Below, piece after piece: positions 20,207-29,585 of a stretch of 64,000 nt of DNA. The DNA is from Plasticicumulans acidivorans (GTDB lineage Bacteria > Pseudomonadota > Gammaproteobacteria > Competibacterales > Competibacteraceae). Positions within the stretch are counted from its first letter, which is position 1; every line of letters begins with the position of its first letter. Location: NCBI RefSeq assembly GCF_003182095.1, contig NZ_QGTJ01000001.1, positions 124,001 to 188,000 on the forward strand. The letters run 5' to 3'. The notes under the pieces were generated by a model that did not search any database, was not told where the DNA came from, and saw only the letters and a program-made list of their open reading frames with translations. The position numbers and the translations under genes are program-made.

Positions 20207-23199
20207 CACAGTGCTCCGACCGAATGGAATGCAGCGACCGTCAGACCAACTTGTCCGATGATCTTGGTGACTTCACTCCAAAAGGCGAGCGGCTTCATGC
20301 GCTCAACATCCAGAGGCACGATGATGGTGTCGCCCGGTTGGATACTGGTCGCGGAGCGCGCAAAAATTCCGCTGCTGAAGAAGCCCTGATTGGCCGTATC
20401 GACCTGGCCGTTGGCGCGAACGATATAAATACGGGCGAGGTCCGCTTTAGGCGTCGTGCCACCGCTTTGACGGATGTAGTCGTCACGATCGAGATCGGAC
20501 CGATACAGATGCGAGGTGCCATGAAACACTTCGCCGAGCACGGTCACTTCCTGAGTGTCACGCGGAACCACCAGACGATCACCGGGCTTGAGGGAGACAT
20601 CCAGCTCCTCGTACTCCTCACGCGACATGCCGGCGATTTCCGGCCCCGCCAGCAGCGCCGGCAGGTTGATCACCAAGCGTCCGATGGCCTTGGTCGAGCG
20701 AATCTGCTGCACGACACTGCGGCTGACGGAGATGGCTTCCCTGTCGACATTGGCAGTGTTGGAATCCGTCGACTGCGTGCGCTCCAGTTGGGACTGCGCC
20801 AGTTCCGCCTCGATGCGTGCGGCCAGCTTGTCCATTTCATCCTGCTCACGCTGGCGCAGCGACTCGCGCGTGAACACCGCGCCACGCGGGAAGGCATACG
20901 TCGTCAGCCCGCCGGCGCGACGCAGCACGCTCGAAAGCGTCTCGCCGCGGCGGATGGTGTAATTGCCGGGGAAGCGCACCTCGCCAACCAGTTCGACGCT
21001 TTCCGCCTCCCCCCAGTTGGTGACCGGCTTGATGACCAGTCGATCATGCGGCTGCAACAGCACATTGGTATCCGGCCGACCGTCGAGAGCATCGCGCAGG
21101 GCGAAATTGACGTGGTCGACTTCGCGGACCTTGCCTTCGATGACCGCGAAGCGATTGAGCTCGGCGCCTAACGAGTAGGCGGATTCAGCCAGACCGCCGG
21201 CGACCTCGACGAGGTCGGCAATGCGCATGCCGGTATTGAGCGGGTAACGTCCCGGTTTTCGCACGGCACCGTCGATCTCGACGATGGCAGCACCGTCGCC
21301 GCGCACGGCCTGAGCCTGCAATTCATTGAGAATCGGCGCGAGCAGTTCCTGGCGATCCGCCGCCTTGCTGAAGACATAGAGTTCATCGCGCGGACGCAAC
21401 TGGACGTTGGCGCCCGAGCGGGGATTCTGCAGGGCATCACCGAGCTTGATGGCGATCGTCTCGACGCGGCGTCCGCCTTCGACTTCACGTCGCAGCAAGG
21501 CGTACTCCAAATCGGTTTCCGGCAGGACGTCGAGGTTGGCCCGGATCGCGTCACGCACCGTCATACCCCCAACCAAGGGGTAGTCGCCCGGATGACGCAA
21601 GTTTCCCGACAGGGTGACGACCGGCTCCGGGCCGCCATTGCGCGTCTGCTGACGCAGCTGAAAGATCACGGGCGTCAAGGTCTTCGCGCGATCCTCGTCG
21701 AGGCCGAGCACGAGGACTTCGTCGCCCGGTTGCAGCAGCGGATCGCTGGCACCGCGTGGATGCGCCAGCGCGGCCCCCAGATCGGCGGACAGCACCTGCA
21801 GATTACGGGTGGGACGCTGCTCGCGCAGGATCAGCACATAGCCGGTATCGGGGCGCGGCTGCAGTTCACGCGTGGAACGCACGATCTGCGACAAGCGCAT
21901 GCCCTTGCGCCACGGCACCGGGCCGGGCCGCAGCACATGGCCGCTGAGTGTGACGGAACTCTCGCGCTGCTGCAGAACGGACGGAACCCGCAGAATGTCG
22001 CCGTTGTTCAACTCGAAACGACCACTGGCGGCATTGTTCAGATCGAGATCGACCAGGGTGCGATCCTGATGCGCATCGATGCGTTCGAGCTGCGTGCCGG
22101 CCGTGTAGGCAGCCGGCTCCAGCCCGCCGGCCAGTGCGATCAGATCCGACACGCTGTGTTCGGTCGTCAGTTCATAGACCGCCGGACGGCGGACCGCCCC
22201 GTCGATACCAACCGTTTTGCCGACCGGCGGGACGAAGATCACGTCGCCGGGCTGCAGCCGGGCATCGTTACGGGTGTCGCCGCGCAGCAGCAGATCGTAC
22301 AGATCAAGGGTAGCGACGATCTCTCCGCTGCGCTTCAGCTGTATGTTGCGCAGAGAACCGATCGGCTTGATGCCGCCACTCGCCAGCAGCGCGTTGGTCA
22401 GCGTCGACAGCGCGCTGACCGTGTAAGACCCCGGGCGGACCGCTTCGCCGAGCACGAAGACCCGGATCGAGCGCAGGGCACCCAGCGTCACATTGGCCCG
22501 CATGCCGATCATCTGCGTGGCGACGCGCTGCTCGATCTGCGCCCGCAGTTCGGAGAACTTCATGCCGGCGACCGGCACCGGACCGATATTTGGAAAATTG
22601 AGCGTACCGTCACGCGATACGGTCAGATCGAACTGGGCATTTTCCTTACCGAACAACTGGATCTGCACGACGTCGCCCGGACCTATCACGTAATCGACCG
22701 GCACCGGAATATCCGTGACCGGCGCGAAGGTCGACGCCGCGCCGGTGAACAGGTCGTAGCCAAACGGCCTGAGCCCGCCCGTTTCGCCGGTGTTCTCGAT
22801 CGACGGCGACGGCGCGACGACGGCATCCCGATTGGTATCGGTACTGGCCGCTGCGGATACCACCGCCTCCTGTGCTGGCGCCGCCGGTGGCTCCAGGAAC
22901 AGCAGCAACGCCGAGCGCTGTTCCTCGCTGAGGGTCCTCAGCGCTTCCATGACATCGTCAGGCAGGCCGCCCGGTTCGCGCCGTTCGCGCAGGGCACTGG
23001 CCAGATTGCGCCGATCCTGCAAGCTGAGGAGGGCCAGACGCCGCGCCAGCGACGACGGCAGCAGGTCGACTCCGCGCTCATTACTCAGGTCGGGACCGGC
23101 CGCCGCCTGGCTGACACTTGTCCAGGACAGTGCAAGTCCGCTGAGAATCAGCAGAATCCCCAGGAGCAACAGGTGTCTCCAGCACTTCAGCTCAGTCAT
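20206..23199 (-). CDS. Very large multi-SLBB polysaccharide export protein (Wza-related)
   Basis: A 997-residue protein with an N-terminal signal peptide (LLLLGILLILSGLALSWTSV then SQAAAG). Around residues 165-240 is the Poly_export domain (YVIGPGDVVQIQLFGKENAQ), followed by repeated SLBB units recognisable by recurring phrases such as GAVRRPAVYELTTEHSVSDL, LSGNLRHPGDYPLVGGMTVR, DGAVRKPGRYPLNTGMRIAD and LVGEVRFPGNYTIRRGETLS. Classical Wza is about 380 residues with few SLBB units. This long form is more like the soluble/outer-membrane SLBB proteins of other biofilm loci. It should form or extend the export channel across the periplasm. No lipobox Cys is evident, unlike Wza. Confidence 0.9.
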   Translation of the reverse strand: MTELKCWRHLLLLGILLILSGLALSWTSVSQAAAGPDLSNERGVDLLPSSLARRLALLSLQDRRNLASALRERREPGGLPDDVMEALRTLSEEQRSALLLFLEPPAAPAQEAVVSAAASTDTNRDAVVAPSPSIENTGETGGLRPFGYDLFTGAASTFAPVTDIPVPVDYVIGPGDVVQIQLFGKENAQFDLTVSRDGTLNFPNIGPVPVAGMKFSELRAQIEQRVATQMIGMRANVTLGALRSIRVFVLGEAVRPGSYTVSALSTLTNALLASGGIKPIGSLRNIQLKRSGEIVATLDLYDLLLRGDTRNDARLQPGDVIFVPPVGKTVGIDGAVRRPAVYELTTEHSVSDLIALAGGLEPAAYTAGTQLERIDAHQDRTLVDLDLNNAASGRFELNNGDILRVPSVLQQRESSVTLSGHVLRPGPVPWRKGMRLSQIVRSTRELQPRPDTGYVLILREQRPTRNLQVLSADLGAALAHPRGASDPLLQPGDEVLVLGLDEDRAKTLTPVIFQLRQQTRNGGPEPVVTLSGNLRHPGDYPLVGGMTVRDAIRANLDVLPETDLEYALLRREVEGGRRVETIAIKLGDALQNPRSGANVQLRPRDELYVFSKAADRQELLAPILNELQAQAVRGDGAAIVEIDGAVRKPGRYPLNTGMRIADLVEVAGGLAESAYSLGAELNRFAVIEGKVREVDHVNFALRDALDGRPDTNVLLQPHDRLVIKPVTNWGEAESVELVGEVRFPGNYTIRRGETLSSVLRRAGGLTTYAFPRGAVFTRESLRQREQDEMDKLAARIEAELAQSQLERTQSTDSNTANVDREAISVSRSVVQQIRSTKAIGRLVINLPALLAGPEIAGMSREEYEELDVSLKPGDRLVVPRDTQEVTVLGEVFHGTSHLYRSDLDRDDYIRQSGGTTPKADLARIYIVRANGQVDTANQGFFSSGIFARSATSIQPGDTIIVPLDVERMKPLAFWSEVTKIIGQVGLTVAAFHSVGAL

Positions 23200-23260
23200 A
23201 TCGGCCTTTCCGGTTTATCCAATTTCTGTGCAGCCCCGTCTTCACCCGCAGACCTCTTCC

Positions 23261-25375
23261 TCAGCGGCCAAAGCCGGTCATCGGGTCGATCTTCATGCTG
23301 TTGGGACGGTTGAATTCGACGAGTCGGTAGAGATCGGACGGCGACACGACCATCTGCCCGACGTCACGACTCCATGGCGACAAAGCCATGCCTGCCGTGG
23401 AACGAGTATCCCGTGTCAGCAGGCTGCTCATCGGAATCGTGACGAAAAAACCTTTGTCGTAATACGGATTCGAAGGTGATCCCGGCGAAGTGATGTCGTC
23501 GCCGTTCGTCATCGTGTACCAGATGCCGATCTCGACACCGGAATCGAAACGGCGCGACAGCTCGAAGCGGACACCATCGTCCTTGGCCAGGAAACGGCCG
23601 GCGCGCAGCGTTGCCGTCACGCCCAGTTCCGGCAGGCGATAGTGCAGACTGGCAATGCCGGTCAAGGTGTTGTAGTCGCGGAAGCCGAAAGCACTGTAGG
23701 GATCGCGCTGGCGCAGCGCGTCGACCGCGATGTCGAACGCCCAGTTGCGCTCCTCAGGCCAGTAGAGCAGCTGCCCGCCCGCGCCCGCGAACATTTCTTC
23801 GTAGTAACCGGCCGAACCGCGCGCGTACCACTCCTTCGCCGGTTTGTAGAACTGGTTGAGCAGCAGGCGGTCGACACGGACCCGCTGTCCGCTCTTGTAT
23901 TCAGCCACATCGCTGCGCACATGCGGCAGCAGGCTGTTGGACGGCTGGGTCACGCCACTGATGTTTTCGTAGATCGAGGCGCGCGCACTGCCGCTGGCGT
24001 AGAGACCATCACCCAACTGACGCGAAGCACTGACCCGCGTATAGACGTCATAGCGCAGGGCGCCGCTGGGGTCATTGAAAAAGGTATCGAGCTGAACCGG
24101 GCTCCAGGTCAAACTCGAACCCGGCGTATTTTCCGTGCGCAGGGCCAGAACCTTGCTCTCTTCCGTAATTTCGCCTTCGATTGCAGGGTCGGGTTTGTCG
24201 TCGAAGTCGAGCAGGTCTTCGCGCACGACGAAGGCGAAATAATCAGGATCACTGTTGTAGACGGCGACTGAGTTGCGCAGTGTGCGCAGCGGCAACTTGC
24301 CGGCAAAATACAGCTCCAGACCGCGAATGTCCTGGAACTGATAGGAAAGCAGCGGCATGTCGGCCGCCAGATAGGTGATCTCGATACGTTCGAGCCCTTT
24401 GGGCCCGCCCAGCACGATCGTGCGCGCTGCCCGGCCGACCGCGCGCCCCACCCGAGTGATACGACCGTTGGAAATCGACGCGCGCAATGTCGTGCCGTCG
24501 AGTGCCAGCCGCACATTGCGAAACCCCTGCTTGAGCAGGGCATCGACCAGCTCGCGCTGGTAGGACGCATCCGCCAGCCAGACGTCGACCGGCACCTGGG
24601 GGCCCGTCGGTTTATACGGCGCAGGCTCGTTGATCTTGGGTACGAACTCCGGCGCCATCAGCGGCAGCGACAAAAACAAGTTCGCCTGCCACTGTCCGTC
24701 GGTCGTACTCAACTGCGCGCCCCACAGCCGGTCGCGATACTCCAGCCCGTAGGCCCAGCCACCTTTACGCTCGGCCGCACCACTCTCGGCGGCAAACGGA
24801 TCGGCGGCGTAGTCGATGGTATTGCGCTCGACCAGCAGGGCTGCGCCGCCCAGCCAGTCCGGCTTGAAACGTGCACCGCCGAATACACCCGACAGGCGAT
24901 CGGTGCCGTACCCCAGAGTCAGATCGAACGCCGACACCCGTTTGGAGAACGCGATGTAGTTCGCGCCAAACAGCTGCGTGCCGAGAAAGTCCTGCGTGCC
25001 GATCGCCACCTGCGGCAACCAGTCTGTCTCTTCAAAGGCCATCCATTTGGCGTCGAAGGCCTTGTCCTTGTAGTCGCCATACTTGCTGTTGTTGGCGAAC
25101 CCCTGAACGTGGCTAATCCGTGTATAGCGGCCGGAAACTTCCAGGCTTGGCAGCAAGGTCACGCTTCCCCAGAAAGTACGGTACGGATCGTCCCATGCGT
25201 ATCCCACGCGCAGCTCACCGTCCGGCTCGATGCGAGCATCCGGCATGCTGATCAGACCTGACTGACCGGTCAGCGACGGTTCAGCCCACGCCGCCATCAG
25301 CGGCATGTACAAGCAACAGAACAGGATTGCGGTTCCGCGGTGGCGGCGCGGACTCGTCGACATCAAAAAACTCAT
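23261..25375 (-). CDS. YjbH/GfcD-like outer-membrane exopolysaccharide protein
   Basis: A 704-residue protein with a signal peptide (LYMPLMAAWAEPS). Early motifs are TGQSGLISMPDARIEPDGEL and GYAWDDPYRTFWGSVTLLPS, and AFDAKWMAFEETDWLPQVAI, characteristic of YjbH-family proteins. Many amphipathic beta-strand stretches and an aromatic C-terminal half suggest one or more beta-barrels. YjbH proteins accompany polysaccharide secretion and are thought to serve as an outer-membrane porin for an export step. It lies 61 bp before the giant SLBB gene on the same strand and belongs to the same export module. Confidence 0.87.
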   Translation of the reverse strand: MSFLMSTSPRRHRGTAILFCCLYMPLMAAWAEPSLTGQSGLISMPDARIEPDGELRVGYAWDDPYRTFWGSVTLLPSLEVSGRYTRISHVQGFANNSKYGDYKDKAFDAKWMAFEETDWLPQVAIGTQDFLGTQLFGANYIAFSKRVSAFDLTLGYGTDRLSGVFGGARFKPDWLGGAALLVERNTIDYAADPFAAESGAAERKGGWAYGLEYRDRLWGAQLSTTDGQWQANLFLSLPLMAPEFVPKINEPAPYKPTGPQVPVDVWLADASYQRELVDALLKQGFRNVRLALDGTTLRASISNGRITRVGRAVGRAARTIVLGGPKGLERIEITYLAADMPLLSYQFQDIRGLELYFAGKLPLRTLRNSVAVYNSDPDYFAFVVREDLLDFDDKPDPAIEGEITEESKVLALRTENTPGSSLTWSPVQLDTFFNDPSGALRYDVYTRVSASRQLGDGLYASGSARASIYENISGVTQPSNSLLPHVRSDVAEYKSGQRVRVDRLLLNQFYKPAKEWYARGSAGYYEEMFAGAGGQLLYWPEERNWAFDIAVDALRQRDPYSAFGFRDYNTLTGIASLHYRLPELGVTATLRAGRFLAKDDGVRFELSRRFDSGVEIGIWYTMTNGDDITSPGSPSNPYYDKGFFVTIPMSSLLTRDTRSTAGMALSPWSRDVGQMVVSPSDLYRLVEFNRPNSMKIDPMTGFGR

Positions 25376-25397
25376 CGCTGGCTAGGCTTCAGACACT

Positions 25398-25427
25398 AAA
25401 AAGGCTCCTGGCGGCCGACCAGGAGCC
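25398..25427 (-). terminator. Rho-independent terminator/attenuator between the YjbE-like and YjbH-like genes
   Basis: A perfect 9-bp stem (GGCTCCTGG / CCAGGAGCC) with a 7-nt loop, followed on the minus strand by TTTTT. It lies inside what otherwise looks like one operon, so it should cut transcription after the small first gene. Confidence 0.8.
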
Positions 25428-25489
25428 CCCTTTCGATGCACACCGAGGCGGCGGCAATCCAACCCCGCCTCACACCATAAGAAACGGTA

Positions 25490-25786
25490 TCAGTGGTGGC
25501 TGGCAGGCGTGTGCTGCGGAGGAGTCACAGTACCGTCGCCGCCGTCGTTGTCATCGCCACCGGCGGCAATCGCCAAACCAACCGCCAGCGCGCCGGCAAC
25601 CGCCAGCGGCACGACGGGAACCGCTGCGGGCGGCGGTGTCGGCGTACCGGGTGCCTGCGAAACCGGCTGTTCCGGCGGCATATCCGGTTTTCCCTGCGGA
25701 TACCACGGCTCGGCATTCACCGGCAGCACCAGCGTCATCCCGAGCGCGCACGCCACGAGAATCGAATTCTGCTTGCACCAAGACAT
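25490..25786 (-). CDS. Small exported YjbE/GfcA-like protein of the exopolysaccharide locus
   Basis: A 98-residue protein from ATG 25786 with an excellent GGGAGG ribosome site 8 nt upstream. It has a signal peptide (SILVACALGMTLVLPVNAEP), a Pro-rich middle, a hydrophobic AVAGALAVGLAIAAGG, then an Asp/Gly-rich tail DDNDGGDG and His near the end. YjbE and GfcA, the first small proteins of the yjbEFGH and gfcABCDE operons of enterobacteria, have the same plan: signal, short hydrophobic segment, Gly/Asp-rich tail. Here it also precedes a YjbH-like gene. The molecular role of this group is not known. Similarity is in architecture, not close sequence identity. Confidence 0.75.
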   Translation of the reverse strand: MSWCKQNSILVACALGMTLVLPVNAEPWYPQGKPDMPPEQPVSQAPGTPTPPPAAVPVVPLAVAGALAVGLAIAAGGDDNDGGDGTVTPPQHTPASHH

Positions 25787-26056
25787 GGCGCGGACCTCCC
25801 GAAGAGTGATTGACGAGCGGTTTTTATCATACCCGGCACCAAGCATTGAAGCGCCGAATACAGGAACAATATCAACGCACATGCCACATTCCGAACTGAA
25901 TCTGAACATGGCGCGAAGACGCGCACTGTTATTCCTCTCGGCGCAATAAATCGGTAACGCCGTGCATGAAGAATGTTTCATCTGCCCGCCGAACACCAGC
26001 AATACCTCTCCACCCCCTGTTCCGCGGCATTCCGACAGCCTATCGAGACCCGACCC

Positions 26057-27520
26057 ATGCGCCAGTCCCTGATTCCTCTCGCCCTGCTGCTTGCCGGCGT
26101 TGCCAGCACCGCCGCCCACGCCTCGCCGGTGCTGCTTGCCGTCGGCACGCTGGATGCCAGCGGCGGCGATCTGTCCACGGCCACGGCCGCTGCGCTGGAA
26201 AACGGCGTCGCCGGCAATCTGCTCGGCGGTATCGGCTCCGGGCTGGCCTGGGCCGGCGGCAACACCTTCCTCGCGCTGCCGGATCGCGGCCCCAACGCGA
26301 CCAGCTACAACGCGCTGATCGACGACACAAGCTCCTACATCCCGCGTTTCCAGACCGTGACGCTGACGCTGACTGCCAATCCGGTCGGCTCGACGCTGCC
26401 CTACTCGCTGACACCGACGCTGAGCGCCACAACGCTGCTGTCGAGCAGCACACCGCTGGTCTACGGCTCGGGCGCGGGGCTCGGTGTCGGCAGCGGCGCA
26501 CCGGCACTCAACGCCGTCGACAATACCTATTACTTCAGCGGCCGTTCGGACAATTTCGATGCCAGCGCCAGCTCGACCAATCCGGACAATGCGCGCCTCG
26601 ACCCAGAGAGCATCCGCGTCTCCAACGACGGCAAGAGCGTGTTCATCAGCGACGAATACGGCCCCTACGTCTATCAGTTCGACCGCGCCAGCGGCGAGCG
26701 CATCCGCACCTACACGCTGCCCGACCGTTTCGCCGCGACCACGCTGAGCGCGCAGGGCGATGTCGAGATCAGCGCCAACAGCAGTGGTCGTGTCGCCAAC
26801 AAGGGCATGGAGGGTCTGGCGCTGACGCCGGACGGCAAAACGCTGGTCGGCATCATGCAGAGCCCGCTGCTGCAGGACGGCGGCACCGCCGCCGACACCG
26901 TGCGCATCGTCACCATCGACGTCGAGACCGGTGCGACCAAGGAATACGCCTACAAGCTGACCAACATCGGCACCGCCGCCGCACCGAAATATCCGACAGT
27001 CAGTGAAATCGTCGCCATCAACGACCACGAGTTCATCATCGACGAGCGCGACGGCAAGGGCCTCGGCGACGACAGCAAGGCGAAGTACAAGATGCTGTAT
27101 CGCATCGACCTCGACGGGGCGACCGAAGTCTCGGCGATCACCGATCAGGCGGCACTGGCGGCCGCCGCGGTCGGCAAGACCGAATTCCTCGACGTCAAGA
27201 CCGCGCTGGCCGACTACTTCGGCAGCGACAAGCTGGTGCCGGCGAAGATCGAGGGCCTGGCCTTCGGTGCCGACATGCTGATCGACGGCGTGCTGATGCA
27301 CACGCTTTACGTCGCCAACGACAACGACTTCCTCAGCGAGGTCGACGATCCGCTCGGCAGCGGCGGCACGATCGCCAACCCGAACCAGTTCTTCGTCTTC
27401 GGCATCGCCGCCACCGCCGATGACGGCTTCGTCAGCCAGGCGTTCATCCCCGAGCCGGGCAGCGTCGCATTGTTCGGTCTCGGCCTGGCCGGCCTGGCCG
27501 CGCGTCGCCGCCGGCGCTGA
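26057..27520 (+). CDS. Phytase-like esterase with PEP-CTERM anchor
   Basis: A 487-residue exported protein. The start at ATG 26057 gives a signal peptide (LIPLALLLAGVASTAAHASP). The body matches the esterase-like-activity-of-phytase family: GGNTFLALPDRGPNATSYN, RLDPESIRVSNDGKSVFISD, EYGPYVYQFDRASG, NKGMEGLALTPDGKTL. The C-terminus is a complete PEP-CTERM signal: PEP, a hydrophobic helix (GSVALFGLGLAGLAA) and a terminal Arg run. Exosortase/PEP-CTERM systems sort such proteins to the envelope in exopolysaccharide producers. The exosortase itself is not in the window. Probable extracellular phosphoesterase; substrate unproven. Confidence 0.9.
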   Translation: MRQSLIPLALLLAGVASTAAHASPVLLAVGTLDASGGDLSTATAAALENGVAGNLLGGIGSGLAWAGGNTFLALPDRGPNATSYNALIDDTSSYIPRFQTVTLTLTANPVGSTLPYSLTPTLSATTLLSSSTPLVYGSGAGLGVGSGAPALNAVDNTYYFSGRSDNFDASASSTNPDNARLDPESIRVSNDGKSVFISDEYGPYVYQFDRASGERIRTYTLPDRFAATTLSAQGDVEISANSSGRVANKGMEGLALTPDGKTLVGIMQSPLLQDGGTAADTVRIVTIDVETGATKEYAYKLTNIGTAAAPKYPTVSEIVAINDHEFIIDERDGKGLGDDSKAKYKMLYRIDLDGATEVSAITDQAALAAAAVGKTEFLDVKTALADYFGSDKLVPAKIEGLAFGADMLIDGVLMHTLYVANDNDFLSEVDDPLGSGGTIANPNQFFVFGIAATADDGFVSQAFIPEPGSVALFGLGLAGLAARRRRR

Positions 27521-27538
27521 AGCACAGCCATCGCGGCC

Positions 27539-28267
27539 TCAGCGCAGCGTTTCCGCCCACTGCGCCTCGGCCCAGCCCAACCGGGCGAAGGTCGCCTGCA
27601 GATCGGCCCCCGGCGGGCAGCGCAGATCGAGCGTTTCTCCAGTCGCGAACGGCTGCGGCAGGCGCAGCCGTGCAGCGTGCAGCAGCAGACGGTGGCTGGC
27701 GCAGTGCTCGCGGAACGCCCGGTTGTGACGGCCGTCGCCGTGTGTCGTATCACCGATCAGGTGATGCGAGATGTGGTGAAAATGCTTGCGGATCTGGTGC
27801 AACCGCCCGCTCAGCGGGCGCACTTCGAGCAGGGCATAGCGCGCGCTGGCGTAGCGGCCGACGGCGATCGGCAGCTCGGCACAGGCCAGTCGGCGCCATG
27901 TGGTCACGGCCGGCTGTGCGGCGCGGCCGGGCTCCTCGACCAGCGGATAGTCGATCGTGCCTGCCGCCGCCGGCCAGCCGCGCACCACGGCGAGATAGCG
28001 TTTATCGACGGCCTGCACCTCCCAGGCGGCGCAGGCCGCCCGCGCCGCTTCGGCATCCAGGCCGAACAGCACCACCCCCGAGGTCGGCCGGTCGAGACGG
28101 TGGACGATGTACACGCGCCGGCGGATCTGGTCACGCAGGCGCTGCAGCAGGAAATCATCGACGCGTTCGGCGATATCACTGCGATGCATCAGCAGGTCGG
28201 CCGGTTTGGCAACGGCGATGAAGCGCTCGTCGCGATAGAGCACGTCCAGATGTCGATCACGAGACAT
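27539..28267 (-). CDS. truC: tRNA pseudouridine(65) synthase-like RluA-family enzyme
   Basis: A 242-residue RluA-family protein without an S4 domain, the length and layout of TruC. It has LDVLYRDERFIAVAKPADLL, the catalytic motif HRLDRPTSGVVLFGL, ARYALLEVRPLSGRLHQIRK and HHLIGDTTHGDGRHNR. TruC isomerises U65 in certain tRNAs. It is convergent with the PEP-CTERM gene, 18 bp away. RluA paralogues are similar, so the exact RNA target is less certain than the family. Confidence 0.87.
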   Translation of the reverse strand: MSRDRHLDVLYRDERFIAVAKPADLLMHRSDIAERVDDFLLQRLRDQIRRRVYIVHRLDRPTSGVVLFGLDAEAARAACAAWEVQAVDKRYLAVVRGWPAAAGTIDYPLVEEPGRAAQPAVTTWRRLACAELPIAVGRYASARYALLEVRPLSGRLHQIRKHFHHISHHLIGDTTHGDGRHNRAFREHCASHRLLLHAARLRLPQPFATGETLDLRCPPGADLQATFARLGWAEAQWAETLR

Positions 28268-28300
28268 AACGACAACAACTCAAGAAAAATTTTTAACGGT

Positions 28301-29410
28301 TCAGACCTTGCTCCCCACTTTACGCCGCACGTCCAATGAGAAAGGACGCTCAACGAAAGCGAACAGCACGCTGGACATGACAAACGTCAAAATAAAAGCA
28401 ACGACAATCGCGCTCCAGAACCAGCCAAATGCATGCCCCGACGGCGGCACCAGCTTGGCAAACAACAGAAAAAACCCATTCAAGACCATGCCGTGCAACA
28501 GATAATACGAGTAACTGATATTACCAAGCCATCGCACTGGCTTATAACGCAGGGTTTTAGAAAACCAACCATCAGAAGAAAAGCAGCCAACACACAGCGA
28601 TATGAATGAAACAGCAAGAACAGCAAATTTCAACTGCCCATTGAATGCATAAACATTATGCATCACTGTAATGACCAAAGCGCCCGCCGCCCCCGCCACA
28701 CCGAATACGCCACCCATCCTCAATTTTTTACCAGAAGACATGATTTCATAAGTCAAGATGCCAGCAATAAACATGGCAAAGCGGACATGTCCGCCAAAAA
28801 CATCAGGCCAGATCAATACGCAGCTCGCCAGCAGAACAAAAAATATCTGCCTGTTTACAGACGACCACATACGTAAACCAAACACTTCTATGATGATCGG
28901 AACCGACAAATAAAAAAACATTTCATAGCTCAACGACCATGCGACGGTAATGATAGGTTCAATATCAAAAATGCCCGGAAACAGCAGAAAATTCTCCGAC
29001 AAATAGCGCACAGCCGACCATAGCTGCACTGGAATCCTGTTATATTCCGGAAAAACATAAGATAAACCCAAATAAACAAAAAAAACCAAACTGAAAACTG
29101 GATAAATTCTTTCCACCCGCCGCCTCAAATAATCAATATATCCCTGCCTGCGCTTTATCAAAGACCCATAGATCAAGTATCCACTTAGAACAAAAAACAG
29201 ATCCACACCTATATTACCCAGTGATCTGACGACTGAGGTTACTGCAAAAAAGCTTTTGCCATCAATAATCCATGGTTCAACCAACGTAGTGAAATGCACC
29301 AGAAAAACAAGAAACACCGCCAGGCCTCGCAACCCCTCGATTACATACATCGTTGCATGCCCGGAATGATTTATCTCATAAAGACTGTTCAGCCTCACCA
29401 ATATGCTCAT
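28301..29410 (-). CDS. OafA-type acyltransferase family 3 membrane protein
   Basis: A 369-residue multi-pass membrane protein. The N-terminus has IEGLRGLAVFLVFLVHFTTL with the conserved family His, then SLGNIGVDLFFVLSGYLIYG and RRVERIYPVFSL, the standard acyltransferase-3 signature. About ten helices follow. Such proteins O-acetylate polysaccharides, lipids or peptides across the inner membrane. It is clearly AT-richer than truC and the hydrolase beside it and has no partner genes, so I infer acquisition. It may decorate the polysaccharide made by the nearby locus. Confidence 0.88.
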   Translation of the reverse strand: MSILVRLNSLYEINHSGHATMYVIEGLRGLAVFLVFLVHFTTLVEPWIIDGKSFFAVTSVVRSLGNIGVDLFFVLSGYLIYGSLIKRRQGYIDYLRRRVERIYPVFSLVFFVYLGLSYVFPEYNRIPVQLWSAVRYLSENFLLFPGIFDIEPIITVAWSLSYEMFFYLSVPIIIEVFGLRMWSSVNRQIFFVLLASCVLIWPDVFGGHVRFAMFIAGILTYEIMSSGKKLRMGGVFGVAGAAGALVITVMHNVYAFNGQLKFAVLAVSFISLCVGCFSSDGWFSKTLRYKPVRWLGNISYSYYLLHGMVLNGFFLLFAKLVPPSGHAFGWFWSAIVVAFILTFVMSSVLFAFVERPFSLDVRRKVGSKV

Positions 29411-29585
29411 TTATATAACAGCCATCGCATACAGAAACTCCACTTCAAGCGCTTTAATGACGCACCACCTATTGCAACCATGCGATGACGTCACGCCTTT
29501 CACTGCAAAAAATAATGAATCGTCATGTAGTCCATGAACCAGGCGACATAGCATCAGCTGTAGTCACAGACGACGCGGCAGTGCT

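Noticed and set aside
25490-27301. 603-codon minus-strand open frame opposite the PEP-CTERM esterase
   Set aside because: Antisense to a gene with clear family motifs; only its last 98 codons (25490-25786) have a ribosome site and a signal peptide. GC-rich DNA readily leaves such frames open.
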